From the NCBI RefSeq assembly GCF_030295405.1, contig NZ_AP027080.1, positions 3,394,001-3,458,000 of the forward strand: a stretch of DNA of 64,000 nt. The letters run 5' to 3'. This document shows positions 25,627-33,992 of this stretch, piece by piece. The notes under the pieces were generated by a model. That model ran no database searches. It was not told where the DNA came from and saw only the letters and a program-made list of their open reading frames with translations. The position numbers were made by a program, and so were the translations under genes. Source of the stretch: Mesoterricola silvestris (GTDB taxonomy: Bacteria; Acidobacteriota; Holophagae; Holophagales; Holophagaceae). The stretch's first letter is position 1. Every line of letters starts with the position of its first letter.

Positions 25627-25768
25627 GACCCAGTCGGAGGGCGTGCTTCGCGTGGGGTGGCGGGGATGACGGAGCGCGCCGACGCGGATCGGTCGGCGGC
25701 GCCGGGAAGTACGTCCGGTCGGAGTTGGTCTGGGGATCCTGCAGATTCCGGGGACCTTGAGCGCATGT

Positions 25769-25791
25769 AGAGGGATCGGCCAGGTCCCTCT
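25769..25791 (+). terminator. possible weak terminator
   Basis: A perfect 7-bp stem (AGAGGGA/TCCCTCT) with a 9-nt loop is followed by TTT. It lies 249 nt after the DUF4382 stop, directly before giant hairpin copy B. The short T-run makes it a weak candidate. Confidence 0.3.
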
Positions 25792-25792
25792 T

Positions 25793-25949
25793 TCATCCCC
25801 TTCATCCTGTTCATCCGATCTCATCCCTGTTCCCGCAGGGCCAGAGCCGGGATGGGTCGGCGCATGCGGATCAATGACGCGCCGCCTCACCTCATCGCTG
25901 GCCCTGCGGGAACAGGGATGAGATCGGATGAACAGGATGAAGGGGATCA
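25793..25949. repeat. giant hairpin repeat, copy B
   Basis: The outer arms 25795-25844 and 25898-25947 are perfectly complementary over 50 nt. They consist of TTCATCC-type words followed by CCCTGTTCCCGCAGGGCCAG at the inner end. The loop of about 53 nt contains GATGGGTCGGCGC and GCGCC that can pair in part. The element ends 11 nt from the stop of the minus-strand chemoreceptor, so it lies in the 3' regions of both convergent genes. Confidence 0.9.
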
Positions 25950-25959
25950 ACCCTTGAAC

Positions 25960-27504
25960 CTAGAGTCGGAATTCCTTCACGAGCCCCTGGAGGCCTTCCG
26001 CCACCCGGGAGAGGTCCTCGGAGGTCTTGGCGATCTCGTGGACGGTGGCGGTGAGTTCGTGGGTCGCTGTGGCGTTCTGGGCCAGGCCCAGGGCGGTGCT
26101 GCTCATGCTGGCGGAAACCTGGGCGCTGGTGGCGGCCTGGCCATCGGCCACATCGCCGATCCGCTGGATCTTCGAGGCCATGCCCGTGATGCGCTTCCGG
26201 ATCGCGTCCAGGCTCTCCATGTTGGCGTTGACGCTGGTCATGCCGCCTTCCACGGCCGCCCCGGTGCGCTGGATCAGGCCCTCGATCTCCTTGGCGGCGG
26301 TGCCGGAACGCTCCGCCAACTTGCGCACCTCCTCGGCCACCACGGCGAAGCCCTTGCCGTGGGTCCCGGCCTTGGCCGCCTCGATGGCGGCGTTCAGGGA
26401 CAGGAGATTGGTCTGGTTGGCGATCTCCTTGATGACCTGCACGGCACCCACGATCTGCTTCATGACGGCCTGGATCTCGTCCATGCTCCGGACGACGTTT
26501 TCCCCCGCTTCCGCGCTGCGCTCCGTATCCAGGACCGCATTCCGGCTTTCCTGTTCGCTTTCCTTCGTGCTGGCCGCCACCACCCCCGCGTTCTTCGAGA
26601 GATCCCCGATGGCCTCCGTCACGCTTTCCCCTTCCGCCTTGAGGTTCTCGCTGACCTTGGCGATTTCGGTCACGGTGCGCTCGATCTCGTCGGCGGAGGC
26701 CGAAAGCTCGGTGCTTCCGGAGGCGACCCTTCCGGCGAAATCGGCGACGTGCTGGATTCTTTCCTTGAGGCCGTGGTTGTAGGCATTGAAGGCCTTCGAC
26801 AGCGCGCCGACCTCGTCGTCGCCGCCCGCCTCGAGGGTCAGGGTCAGGTCGGAATGCTCCATGCCCGCCGCGATCCTGGAAAGGGGGCGGGTCATCTTGT
26901 TGGCGAAATGGGACACGATGAAATAGGCGACGACCAGCGCGGTGGCCGTCATGCCCGCGACGATCCAGATCATCTGGTAGAAGGAACTGAAATATTCGCT
27001 CTTTTCGATTCCCACGAACAGGACCCCGATGGTTTCTCCCGCCGCATTCTTGATCGGGTCATAGGCCGCCAGGTACGTCTCCCCGAGGATGGAGGCTTCG
27101 CCCCGGTACCGTTCGCCCCTTCCCAGCACCGCCTCCCGGGCCGGTCCCTGGAGCTTGGTGCCGATGGCCCGCTTGCCCTCGGGCGTCATCACGTTGGTGG
27201 CCACGCGCGTGTCCCCCATGAAAAGGGTGGCGGTGCCGCCGCACAGGGCCTTCACCTTGTCGGGCAATTCATTGTTGTCGTTCAGCAGGCAATCCCCGAC
27301 GAACAGCTTCCCGTCCGATATCCGGAACCCCTTGCCCTTCTGGTCCAGGAGTTCGATCAGGGTCTTCATCGCCCCCTCCTGCGCCGTCGAGGCCTGGCGC
27401 CCCAGGGCCCGGTACATGATCGTGAGACTCAGCAGCATCATCGCCGCCGTCGTGCACGCGATCATGGCACCGCTGATGACAGAGAACTTCTGGCCAATCT
27501 TCAT
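25960..27504 (-). CDS. methyl-accepting chemotaxis protein with periplasmic Cache-like domain
   Basis: This is a transmembrane chemoreceptor of 514 residues. TM1 is at about 8-30. The periplasmic region of about 145 residues resembles a single Cache domain ([26 protein letters not shown] and GVLFVGIEK), and TM2 is at about 177-197. HAMP and the MCP signalling coiled coil follow, with the hairpin tip [18 protein letters not shown] near 357-376 and [15 protein letters not shown]. The ATG at 27504 with GGGAG upstream is preferred to a start 20 codons earlier. It is monocistronic. The ligand is unknown; the Cache fold suggests a small organic acid or amino acid. Confidence 0.93.
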   Translation of the reverse strand: MKIGQKFSVISGAMIACTTAAMMLLSLTIMYRALGRQASTAQEGAMKTLIELLDQKGKGFRISDGKLFVGDCLLNDNNELPDKVKALCGGTATLFMGDTRVATNVMTPEGKRAIGTKLQGPAREAVLGRGERYRGEASILGETYLAAYDPIKNAAGETIGVLFVGIEKSEYFSSFYQMIWIVAGMTATALVVAYFIVSHFANKMTRPLSRIAAGMEHSDLTLTLEAGGDDEVGALSKAFNAYNHGLKERIQHVADFAGRVASGSTELSASADEIERTVTEIAKVSENLKAEGESVTEAIGDLSKNAGVVAASTKESEQESRNAVLDTERSAEAGENVVRSMDEIQAVMKQIVGAVQVIKEIANQTNLLSLNAAIEAAKAGTHGKGFAVVAEEVRKLAERSGTAAKEIEGLIQRTGAAVEGGMTSVNANMESLDAIRKRITGMASKIQRIGDVADGQAATSAQVSASMSSTALGLAQNATATHELTATVHEIAKTSEDLSRVAEGLQGLVKEFRL

Positions 27505-27562
27505 CGAGGGCTCCCGTTGAATGGAACGCCGAACGCTTGGAACGCATGGGGTGGATGCTGGC

Positions 27563-27589
27563 ATTTTACCAGCCCCTACCCTTCTTCAA
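27563..27589 (-). promoter_or_regulatory. candidate promoter of the chemoreceptor gene
   Basis: On the minus strand, TTGAAG (27584-27589) is followed after 15 nt by TAAAAT (27563-27568). A TGG immediately before TAAAAT gives an extended -10. A very A+T-rich block (27597-27625) lies just upstream and could act as an UP-like element. The spacing is on the short side. Confidence 0.4.
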
Positions 27590-27656
27590 CGGCAACCATG
27601 AATAAATATATAAAAAAAATTTATGCCTCTGGAGGGACCGGTTCCCTGGATGCCGC

Positions 27657-28028
27657 CTACAACCCCTCGCCCCGAAGGACTTCCGCGAACCGCCGGTCCC
27701 CTGGCGCCAGCTCCAGCCGGAGCATTTCAAGAACGTCCACCCAGGCCAGCGCCGCATGTTCCAGGCAGACGGGTTCCCCGGCGAATGCCACCCGGTGGAA
27801 TTCGATGACGAAGGGGGAGCCGGGATCTTCGATGGCATACAGCGCCTCCCCGCAGGCGAGCACCTCCACGCCCAGTTCCTCGGCCAGTTCCCGCCGGGCG
27901 GCGTCCTGGGGCGACTCGCCCGGTTCCAGCTTGCCCCCGGGGAATTCCCAGAGGCCCCCGTGGCGCTTGTGCGCCGGGCGCCGGCACAGGAGGAACCGGC
28001 CGTCCCGTTCCGCCACGGCGGCCACCAC
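27657..28028 (-). CDS. Nudix hydrolase (MutT-like)
   Basis: This is a predicted nucleoside-diphosphate-linked pyrophosphohydrolase, about 123 residues. The Nudix box is complete, from GGKLEPGES through RRELAEELGVE at about residues 35-57. The fold opens with RVVAAVAERDGRFLLCRRP in the longer frame. A GTG at 28028 with GGAGGGAGG upstream is preferred; a TTG 8 codons earlier is the alternative. The overall shape resembles MutT-type 8-oxo-dGTP hydrolases, though substrate specificity cannot be read from sequence. It sits 28 bp after the thioesterase gene and is likely co-transcribed with it. Confidence 0.88.
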   Translation of the reverse strand: MVAAVAERDGRFLLCRRPAHKRHGGLWEFPGGKLEPGESPQDAARRELAEELGVEVLACGEALYAIEDPGSPFVIEFHRVAFAGEPVCLEHAALAWVDVLEMLRLELAPGDRRFAEVLRGEGL

Positions 28029-28056
28029 GCGGATCCTCCCTCCGGCCCCCAAGGCC

Positions 28057-28485
28057 CTACTTCGCCCGGGGCGCCAGCACGGCGAGGGTCAGCCTGGAAA
28101 CGCAGGTGAGGTCCCCCGCGTCGTCCCGCATCTCGATGGACCACACCTGGGTGGTGCGGCCCAGGTGCACGGCGCGGGCCACCCCCGTCACCCAGCCCCG
28201 GGAGACGCTCTTGAGGTGGTTGGCGTTGATCTCGATGCCCACGGCGCTGTGGCCCTCGGGCACGGCGAAGCCCGCGGCGCAGGAGCCCAGGGTCTCGGCC
28301 AGCACCACGCTGATGCCCCCGTGGAGGATGCCGAAGGGCTGGCGGGTGCGCTCGTCCACGGGCACGCGGCCCGTGAGGTGGTCCGGACCGATCTCCAGGA
28401 ATTCGATGCCCACCCATTCCACGGCGGTCTTGCGGCTGATGGCGGCGAGGATGTCGAGGGTGATGGGCTGCTTCCAGATGGCCAT
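28057..28485 (-). CDS. PaaI/YdiI-type hotdog thioesterase
   Basis: This is a predicted acyl-CoA thioesterase of the hotdog fold, 142 residues. The region PFGILHGGISVVLAETLGS has the HGG turn and the Glu of the YdiI/EntH type. It is followed by AVGIEINANHLKSV and a WSIEMRDDAGDLTCVSRLTLAV C-terminal strand pair. Closest in character are 1,4-dihydroxy-2-naphthoyl-CoA thioesterases (MenI), but no menaquinone genes are nearby to support that substrate. Confidence 0.87.
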   Translation of the reverse strand: MAIWKQPITLDILAAISRKTAVEWVGIEFLEIGPDHLTGRVPVDERTRQPFGILHGGISVVLAETLGSCAAGFAVPEGHSAVGIEINANHLKSVSRGWVTGVARAVHLGRTTQVWSIEMRDDAGDLTCVSRLTLAVLAPRAK

Positions 28486-28581
28486 GGGACTCCAGGGGGG
28501 TCGGGAACCTTGATTGTGACCTGAACCCGGCCTTGCGCGGAGGGCCTATACTGGCTGGGAATACGGAAACGAGGAGCAGGG

Positions 28582-28851
28582 ATGCCCAACCGGGAGGATG
28601 TCCGCACGCTGCTTGACCGCCTGGAAACCATCCTGGGCCGCCTGGAGGCCAGTATGCCGGTCTGGAACGACGGGGCGGCCCTTCTGGTCCAGCTGGAATC
28701 CACCCTGACCCGCCTGGACCGGACCGAGCTCCGGGGCCCCCAGGCCCATACCGCCCGCCTGGAGGCCCTTGCCGCCCAGGGACGCCTGCTGGAACGGCAC
28801 CTTTCGGACGCCCTCCAGGCCATGGAAAGGTTCACATCCGGAGAAGCTTGA
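28582..28851 (+). CDS. small coiled-coil protein, unknown function
   Basis: This is an 89-residue protein that I do not recognise. It is almost entirely helical with leucine-rich heptad spacing (LLDRLETILGRLEAS and LVQLESTLTRLDR), predicting a coiled coil. There is no signal peptide or membrane helix. GAGGAG lies 8 nt before the ATG, and a TATACT at 28547-28552 could be its -10, with no clear -35. Its 3' end overlaps the converging GH13 gene by 20 bp. Confidence 0.65.
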   Translation: MPNREDVRTLLDRLETILGRLEASMPVWNDGAALLVQLESTLTRLDRTELRGPQAHTARLEALAAQGRLLERHLSDALQAMERFTSGEA

Positions 28852-30937
28852 CCTCCCCGGGCTGGAAGCTCATGGAGAGGTTCCCGTGGGTGTCGAAGTC
28901 GTGCACGTCCCGGGCCAGGCCGTGGGTGGAGAAGAGCTGGGAGCCCCGGCGGGCGGCGTTGCCCGAGGCCCGGCGCAGCGCGTCCAGGTGCACGGTGAGG
29001 TACTGGGGGTTGTGCACGTCGGTGTTGGCCACCACCACGAACACGCCCCCCTCCTGCACCAGGGCGCCGCGCAGGGCGTCCTCCACGAACCCGAAGGCGA
29101 TGCCGGGGTCCCGGGGGGAGTTGAAGCCCAGGGGCACCGCGTTCTCCAGGCGGGTGAAGGTGGCGATGTGGTCCCGGCGGAACGCCGACACCCAGGCCAG
29201 CTGGTCCGGAAGCTCCCAGCGGCCCTGGTTCAGGTAGTGCAGGGCGTACCGGTCGAACAGGGCGAGGCGGCCGTAGTAGGGGTCCTTGGGATCCAGCTGG
29301 TAGGCCTCGTTGGGGCGGCAGTCCAGGCCCGTGTTCATGGGCTGGAGCTCGTACACCTCCTGGCCGGAATTGAGGAAGGGCACGCCGTTGGGCATGAAGA
29401 GGTTGAGGATCGTGAGCATGCGGGCCAGGGGCCGCCCCCCTTCCCGGGCCGCCAGCCGGGGGGTGTCGTGGGTCTCCCCGCAGGCGTACACCGGGCACGG
29501 CAGGTTCCGGGCCTCGTACATGTAGTGGTGGGTCTTGAACTCCAGGACCCGGGGCTCCTGGAGGAAGCCGTCGCCCAGGATCATGTTGTAGCCCAGCTCC
29601 CGGGCGACGGCGGCGCGCTCGATCTCCATCTCCTCGGCGATGAAGCAGAAGTGCGGATCCACGTGGCGGGCCCCGCGGATGATGCGCTCCACCAGCTCCC
29701 GGGGCAGGGCGTGGCCCATGTCGATGCGGGCCCCGTCGATGCCGAACTGGGTCTGGTAGAAGGGGATGATGCCCGCCAGGAGCTCCCAGAGGGGTTCGTT
29801 GCGCACCTTGCCCTGGTAGAGGTTGGCCTTGATGACGTCGAAGAGGATGTAGGGCGCGTACTCCCGGTCCAGGTGGGGCACGGAGGCCTCGGGGTGGTCC
29901 AGGTACATGCGGAAGAAGGTGACGTCGTTCCAGGCCGGCTGGGGGTCGTTGATCTGGTCCGAGAAGGCCGGCGCGATGGTGAGGCCGAAGCGCCGCTGCA
30001 CCTCATCCATGACGGCCGCGCCCGGGTCGGCGCGGAGGTGGGCCTGGAGTTCGGCCCAGCGTTCCGGCTGGGCCTGGCCCGGGTTCTCCACGAACTTCGC
30101 CAGGTGCTGGCGCACCTCGGCGCTCTGGTACACCACCGGCAGGAACTCGGCCCTGGGCCGGATCTGCACCCCCAGGCCGGGCACGTAGGGGGGCTTGTAC
30201 CCCGCCAGGTCGGCGTGGCGGATCCAGTAGAACCAGTCCGGGTGCTCCAGGATCAGCTCGGAATCCACCGAATTGGTGCGGGGGATGAGATCGATCATCA
30301 CGTGCATGCCCAGTACGTGGCAGGCCTCCACGAAGGCGCGGAACTCGTCCTCCACCGTGAAGTCCGGGCCCGTCATGGGGTCCTTCAGCCCCGGATCCAG
30401 GGAGAAGAAGCTGGAGACGCCGTACGGCGAGCCCAGCTCCCCCTTCTTGTCCCGCAGGGAGAACCGGGAGATGGGCAGGAGGTACACACAGGTCACGCCC
30501 ATCTTGTGGAGCAGGGACAGCAGCGCGATGGACTTCACGAAGGTGCCGGTCTCCCGCAGGCCGTAGAGGTCGGCGTCCTCCAGGCCCCCGGAGCGGTCGT
30601 GGTCCCAGGCGGTGGAGGTGCGCACCATCATGGAATACACCGTGGCGCGGCGGATCCAGTCGCCGCCCTCCAGGCCGGGCTCCATGTCCAGGTGGCGGCT
30701 GAGGGGCTTGCCCCAGGTGCGCACCCGCCCCATGCGGGGCTCCACGAACCGGCGGATGGCGTCCCGGTAGAACCTGTAGGGGTTCACCACCAGCTCGCCC
30801 CAGGGGGTCTTGCGCAGCTCCTCGCCCTGGTAGTCGAAGCAGTTCCAGAGATCGGGCACGGTGTAGTTGAACACCTGGTCTTCCGTGGCGGCGACCCGCG
30901 CGTCGAGGATCCGGAGGAGATCTTGGAGTTTGCTCAT
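28832..30937 (-). CDS. alpha-amylase family (GH13) glycosyl hydrolase
   Basis: This is a predicted alpha-glucan-acting enzyme of about 701 residues, with no signal peptide, so cytoplasmic. GH13 regions can be placed: I as MHVMIDLIPRT (about 210-220), II as GARIDMGHA with the nucleophile Asp (about 405), III as FIAEEME with the Glu (about 434), and IV as GETHDTPR (about 485-493). Region I lacks the usual NH after the conserved Asp (it reads RT), and region IV has THD in place of NHD. The subfamily is therefore unusual. The ATG at 30937 with GGGAG upstream is preferred to the longer frame. It follows the histidine kinase gene by 25 bp on the same strand. Confidence 0.83.
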   Translation of the reverse strand: MSKLQDLLRILDARVAATEDQVFNYTVPDLWNCFDYQGEELRKTPWGELVVNPYRFYRDAIRRFVEPRMGRVRTWGKPLSRHLDMEPGLEGGDWIRRATVYSMMVRTSTAWDHDRSGGLEDADLYGLRETGTFVKSIALLSLLHKMGVTCVYLLPISRFSLRDKKGELGSPYGVSSFFSLDPGLKDPMTGPDFTVEDEFRAFVEACHVLGMHVMIDLIPRTNSVDSELILEHPDWFYWIRHADLAGYKPPYVPGLGVQIRPRAEFLPVVYQSAEVRQHLAKFVENPGQAQPERWAELQAHLRADPGAAVMDEVQRRFGLTIAPAFSDQINDPQPAWNDVTFFRMYLDHPEASVPHLDREYAPYILFDVIKANLYQGKVRNEPLWELLAGIIPFYQTQFGIDGARIDMGHALPRELVERIIRGARHVDPHFCFIAEEMEIERAAVARELGYNMILGDGFLQEPRVLEFKTHHYMYEARNLPCPVYACGETHDTPRLAAREGGRPLARMLTILNLFMPNGVPFLNSGQEVYELQPMNTGLDCRPNEAYQLDPKDPYYGRLALFDRYALHYLNQGRWELPDQLAWVSAFRRDHIATFTRLENAVPLGFNSPRDPGIAFGFVEDALRGALVQEGGVFVVVANTDVHNPQYLTVHLDALRRASGNAARRGSQLFSTHGLARDVHDFDTHGNLSMSFQPGEVKLLRM

Positions 30938-30962
30938 TCCGGGGCTCCCGGCTCTGAAGGTT

Positions 30963-33083
30963 CTATGCCTCGATTCTAGCGGAGCCGTCACCCTCCTGCA
31001 CGGCCCTGAGCTTCCGGCGCAGGGCGGCCATGGCGTAAGGCTTGTGCAGGAGCCACACGCCGGGCAGGTCCCGCACGAGATCCTCCACGCCCCCTTCCAG
31101 GAAGCCCGTGGAGAGGATCACCGGCAGGGTCCTGCGCAGCTCCTTGATGCGCACCAGGGTTTCCGCGCCGCTCATGCCGGGCATGTTGTGGTCCAGGACC
31201 ACCAGGTCCACGTCCAGCCCCGCGGCGATGCGGTCCAGGGCCTCCTGGCCCCGGGAGGCGGTGGTGACGCCGTGGCCCAGGAAGGCCAGGACGGTGGGGA
31301 GGGTTTCCAGGATGATCGGGTCGTCGTCCACCAGGAGGATCCGCAGGGGCGGGCCCGGGTCCTCGGCGCCGGCCTCCTCCGTTCCGGGACCGGCGGGCCC
31401 GGGCCCCGCCGTGGCCGGGAAGCGCAGGGTGACCCGGGTGCCCTGCCCCACCTGGCTCCGGATCTCCATGGAGCCGCCATGGGCCTTCATGGTGCCGTAG
31501 ACCCCGGCGAGGCCCAGCCCCGTGCCCTTGCCCACGGCCTTGGTGGTGAAGAAGGGCTCCATGGCCCGCTCCACCACGTCGGGAGCCATGCCCTGCCCCG
31601 TGTCCGACACGGCCATCTCCACCCACCCCTCGCCGTCCACGCCGGTGCGCAGGTCCAGGGCGCCGCCCTGGGGCATGGCGTCCAGGGCGTTGACGCAGAG
31701 GTTCATCAGGGCGTTGGCGATGGAGGAGGGCTCCCCCAGCACCGCCGGCAGGCCCGGGTCCAGGTGCGTGGCGATCTCCACCCGCGCCAGGGTGGTGCCG
31801 TGGAGCAGTTCGATCTGCCGGCGCACCACCTCGTTGAGGTCCACGGGCCGCGGGTCCTCCAGCCCCTTGCGGGCGAAGTCCGTGAGGCCCCGCACCAGCT
31901 TCCGGCCCCGCTCCCCGGCGCTGAGGATGGTCTCCAGCGCCCGGGCCAGGGCGGCGTCCCCGGCGTACTGGGCCTGGAGGGTGGAACCCAGGGCGATGAT
32001 GGCGGCCAGGATGTTGTTCATGTCGTGGGCCACGCCGCCGGCGAGGCTGCCCAGGCTCTCCAGCTTCTGGGCGTGCTGCAGCTCCCCCTCCAGCCTCCGG
32101 CGCTCGGCCTCCGCGGCCCGGGTGGCGGTGAGATCCTGGCTGAGGGTCAACAGGCAGCCCTCCCCCGACAGGTCCAGCACCTTGGCGGAGAGGAGCACCG
32201 ACACCTCTCCACCGTCCTTGCGGCGCAGCTCGGTGGCCCGGGGCGCGATGCCGCCCGTGGATTCCAGCTCGGCCCGGAGGCCATCCCGGTCCTCCTCGGC
32301 CTTCCAGAGGCCCAGCTCGCTGGAGGTCCGGCCCAGCACCTCCGCCCGGGTCCAGCCGTAGACCCGGCACCAGGCCTCGTTCACGTCCAGGAAGCGGTTG
32401 TCGGAGCGGCGGCTGATGGCGATGGGTTCGTGGGAGAGCTGGAAGACCCGGGTGAAGCGCTCCTCCTCCCGGGAATAGGCCCGGTGGGTGTGCTCCAGGC
32501 CCCGCAGGAGCAGCGCGATGGGCAGGGCGATGAAGGCGCTGAGGAAAAGGCCGTTCACCGAGACCACCACCCAGGTCTCGAAGACCTCCGCGGGGCCGCC
32601 GCCCATGGGGCCGTTGACCATGACCCCCGCCCGCACCGCCACGGCGCACCCGGCCAGGGTGGCCAGGGCCAGCCCCCAGCAGGCCAGGGCGGCCCGGGGG
32701 CTGAGGAGGATGGCCGCCAGCACCGGAATGGCCCCCAGCCAGAGCATGCCCGCCCCCGCCGAGCCCAGCCGCGCCAGGAGCACCAGGGAGAGCAGGTACA
32801 GCAGCGCCACCAGGCCCCAGGCCCGGGCGCGGTAGCTCCACCCCGCCAGGAGCGCCGCCCCCAGGACCCAGGCGTAGGCCAGCACGTCCACGGCCGCCAC
32901 GGTCCAGAACCGCACCTTCAGGGACAGCAGGAAGCTGGGCACCAGCACCAGGGGCCCCAGCACCACGCCCGCCGCCAGCATCAGATCGAGGATCCGCTGC
33001 CGCCAATAGGCCACGTCCCCCTCCCCGGCGGGGGGGACCTGGAGCGGCCTCTGGAGAAGGGCCCGCAGGGAGCGGAAGGTCAT
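30963..33083 (-). CDS. hybrid sensor histidine kinase with C-terminal receiver
   Basis: This is a membrane sensor kinase of about 706 residues. Six or seven hydrophobic helices (about 25-220) form the input. A PAS domain follows (SHEPIAISRRSDNRFLDVNEAW), then HisKA with the phospho-acceptor His in GGVAHDMNN (about 352). HATPase has N-box LMNLCVNALDAM, DTGQGMAPD and GTGLGLAGVYG, and the REC domain has its acceptor Asp in VVLDHNMPG (about 631). No DNA-binding partner is adjacent. The ATG at 33083 is chosen because the longer frame adds a non-conserved, Pro/Gly-rich leader; the ribosome binding site is weak. It is co-directional with the GH13 gene. Confidence 0.9.
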   Translation of the reverse strand: MTFRSLRALLQRPLQVPPAGEGDVAYWRQRILDLMLAAGVVLGPLVLVPSFLLSLKVRFWTVAAVDVLAYAWVLGAALLAGWSYRARAWGLVALLYLLSLVLLARLGSAGAGMLWLGAIPVLAAILLSPRAALACWGLALATLAGCAVAVRAGVMVNGPMGGGPAEVFETWVVVSVNGLFLSAFIALPIALLLRGLEHTHRAYSREEERFTRVFQLSHEPIAISRRSDNRFLDVNEAWCRVYGWTRAEVLGRTSSELGLWKAEEDRDGLRAELESTGGIAPRATELRRKDGGEVSVLLSAKVLDLSGEGCLLTLSQDLTATRAAEAERRRLEGELQHAQKLESLGSLAGGVAHDMNNILAAIIALGSTLQAQYAGDAALARALETILSAGERGRKLVRGLTDFARKGLEDPRPVDLNEVVRRQIELLHGTTLARVEIATHLDPGLPAVLGEPSSIANALMNLCVNALDAMPQGGALDLRTGVDGEGWVEMAVSDTGQGMAPDVVERAMEPFFTTKAVGKGTGLGLAGVYGTMKAHGGSMEIRSQVGQGTRVTLRFPATAGPGPAGPGTEEAGAEDPGPPLRILLVDDDPIILETLPTVLAFLGHGVTTASRGQEALDRIAAGLDVDLVVLDHNMPGMSGAETLVRIKELRRTLPVILSTGFLEGGVEDLVRDLPGVWLLHKPYAMAALRRKLRAVQEGDGSARIEA

Positions 33084-33237
33084 GGGGGGTCCGGACTTTG
33101 AGTGGTGATTCGGCCCATTGTGAGGCATCCGGCATTTACGTCCACTGGAACCTTGGGCCGGATGGCCGTCACAACTCCCGGGGACGGGCTGGTCCCCGGC
33201 CCCCGTCCCGGGCGACACTGGAAGCGAGGAGCCTGCC

Positions 33238-33702
33238 ATGTCCTGCTGTTCCGACCCCAAGGGTTCCTGCTGCGGCCAGCCCCAGGCCCTGCCCTGGTTC
33301 ACCGCCCTGTGCGACCCGGTCTTCCGCCGTCGCTTCCTGGCGCGGTACTGGCGGGAGCTGCTCGCGGGCGCCCTGTCGGGAGCCGCCGTGGGCTACGCCG
33401 CCCTCGCCCACGGCGAGGGCATCGGGGGCCTGGGCCCGGCCCTGGGCGGCCCCTGGATCCACCTCAACGCCAGCGCCGTGCTCCCCGCGACCCTGGCCGG
33501 TGGCCTGGTCCTGGCCCTGGCGCCCCGCCCCTGGCCCACCGCATCCCTGCGGACCCTGCTGGTCCTCGCCCTGGGCGGCGGCCTGAACGCCTTCCAGGAA
33601 GGCGCCTGGCCCTCCCTGCCGGTGTTCATGGTCCTGGGCCTGCCGGCCCTATGGATAGCCTGGTTCCTTTTCTCGAAGGTGATGGGCCGGGGCCGTCCCT
33701 GA
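33238..33702 (+). CDS. membrane protein with Cys-rich N-terminus, unknown function
   Basis: This is a 154-residue protein that I do not recognise. The N-terminus has four cysteines in two CC pairs (CCSDPKGSCCG at residues 3-13), a possible metal or disulfide site. After a short amphipathic segment there are three to four hydrophobic helices (about 42-60, 75-95, 102-120 and 125-148). GAGGAG precedes the ATG. It is divergent from the histidine kinase gene. Confidence 0.7.
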   Translation: MSCCSDPKGSCCGQPQALPWFTALCDPVFRRRFLARYWRELLAGALSGAAVGYAALAHGEGIGGLGPALGGPWIHLNASAVLPATLAGGLVLALAPRPWPTASLRTLLVLALGGGLNAFQEGAWPSLPVFMVLGLPALWIAWFLFSKVMGRGRP

Positions 33703-33752
33703 TAAAGGATCGACCGGGATGAGGGGGACTGGAGGACGTTAGCAGACATCGT

Positions 33753-33913
33753 CTTTCATCCCCTTCATCCCCTTCATCCGATTCATCCCCGTTCCCGCAG
33801 GGCCAGCGCCGGGGTGGGGCGGCGCTCCTGGAATCGACATGCGCCGACCCATCCCGGCTTGGGCCCTGCGGGAACGGGGATGAATCGGATGAAGGGGATG
33901 AAGGGGATGAAAG
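33753..33913. repeat. giant hairpin repeat, copy C
   Basis: The outer arms 33753-33804 and 33862-33913 are perfectly complementary over 52 nt. They contain a tandem CCCCTTCATCC-type repeat and end in GTTCCCGCAGGGCC on the inner side. The inner stem GCCGGGGTGGGGCGGCGC/GCGCCGACCCATCCCGGC pairs with two mismatches. It lies 50 nt after the Cys-rich membrane protein gene and 79 nt before the first MLHPHVP paralogue. Confidence 0.9.
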
Positions 33914-33992
33914 AGGGAATCGGGTATTGGCCGCAGACTATGCGCCGTTCGCTCGCTACAATTGGTTCATCCCCTATCAGGAGCCCCGACGC

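Larger units (their letters stand above)
25521..25959. other. long non-coding stretch between convergent genes
   Basis: This 439-bp gap lies between the DUF4382 and chemoreceptor genes, whose 3' ends face each other. It holds a 99-bp post-stop hairpin element (25528-25626), a 7-bp perfect stem followed by TTT (25769-25791), and copy B of the giant hairpin repeat (25793-25949). No coding sequence is supported. The two repeat types leave little unassigned sequence other than about 25627-25768. Confidence 0.75.

Noticed and set aside
33102-33722. Longer frame over the Cys-rich membrane protein region in a different phase
   Set aside because: The 33238-33702 frame has a ribosome binding site, membrane helices and a sensible composition. 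The other frame is Pro/Gly/Arg-rich.
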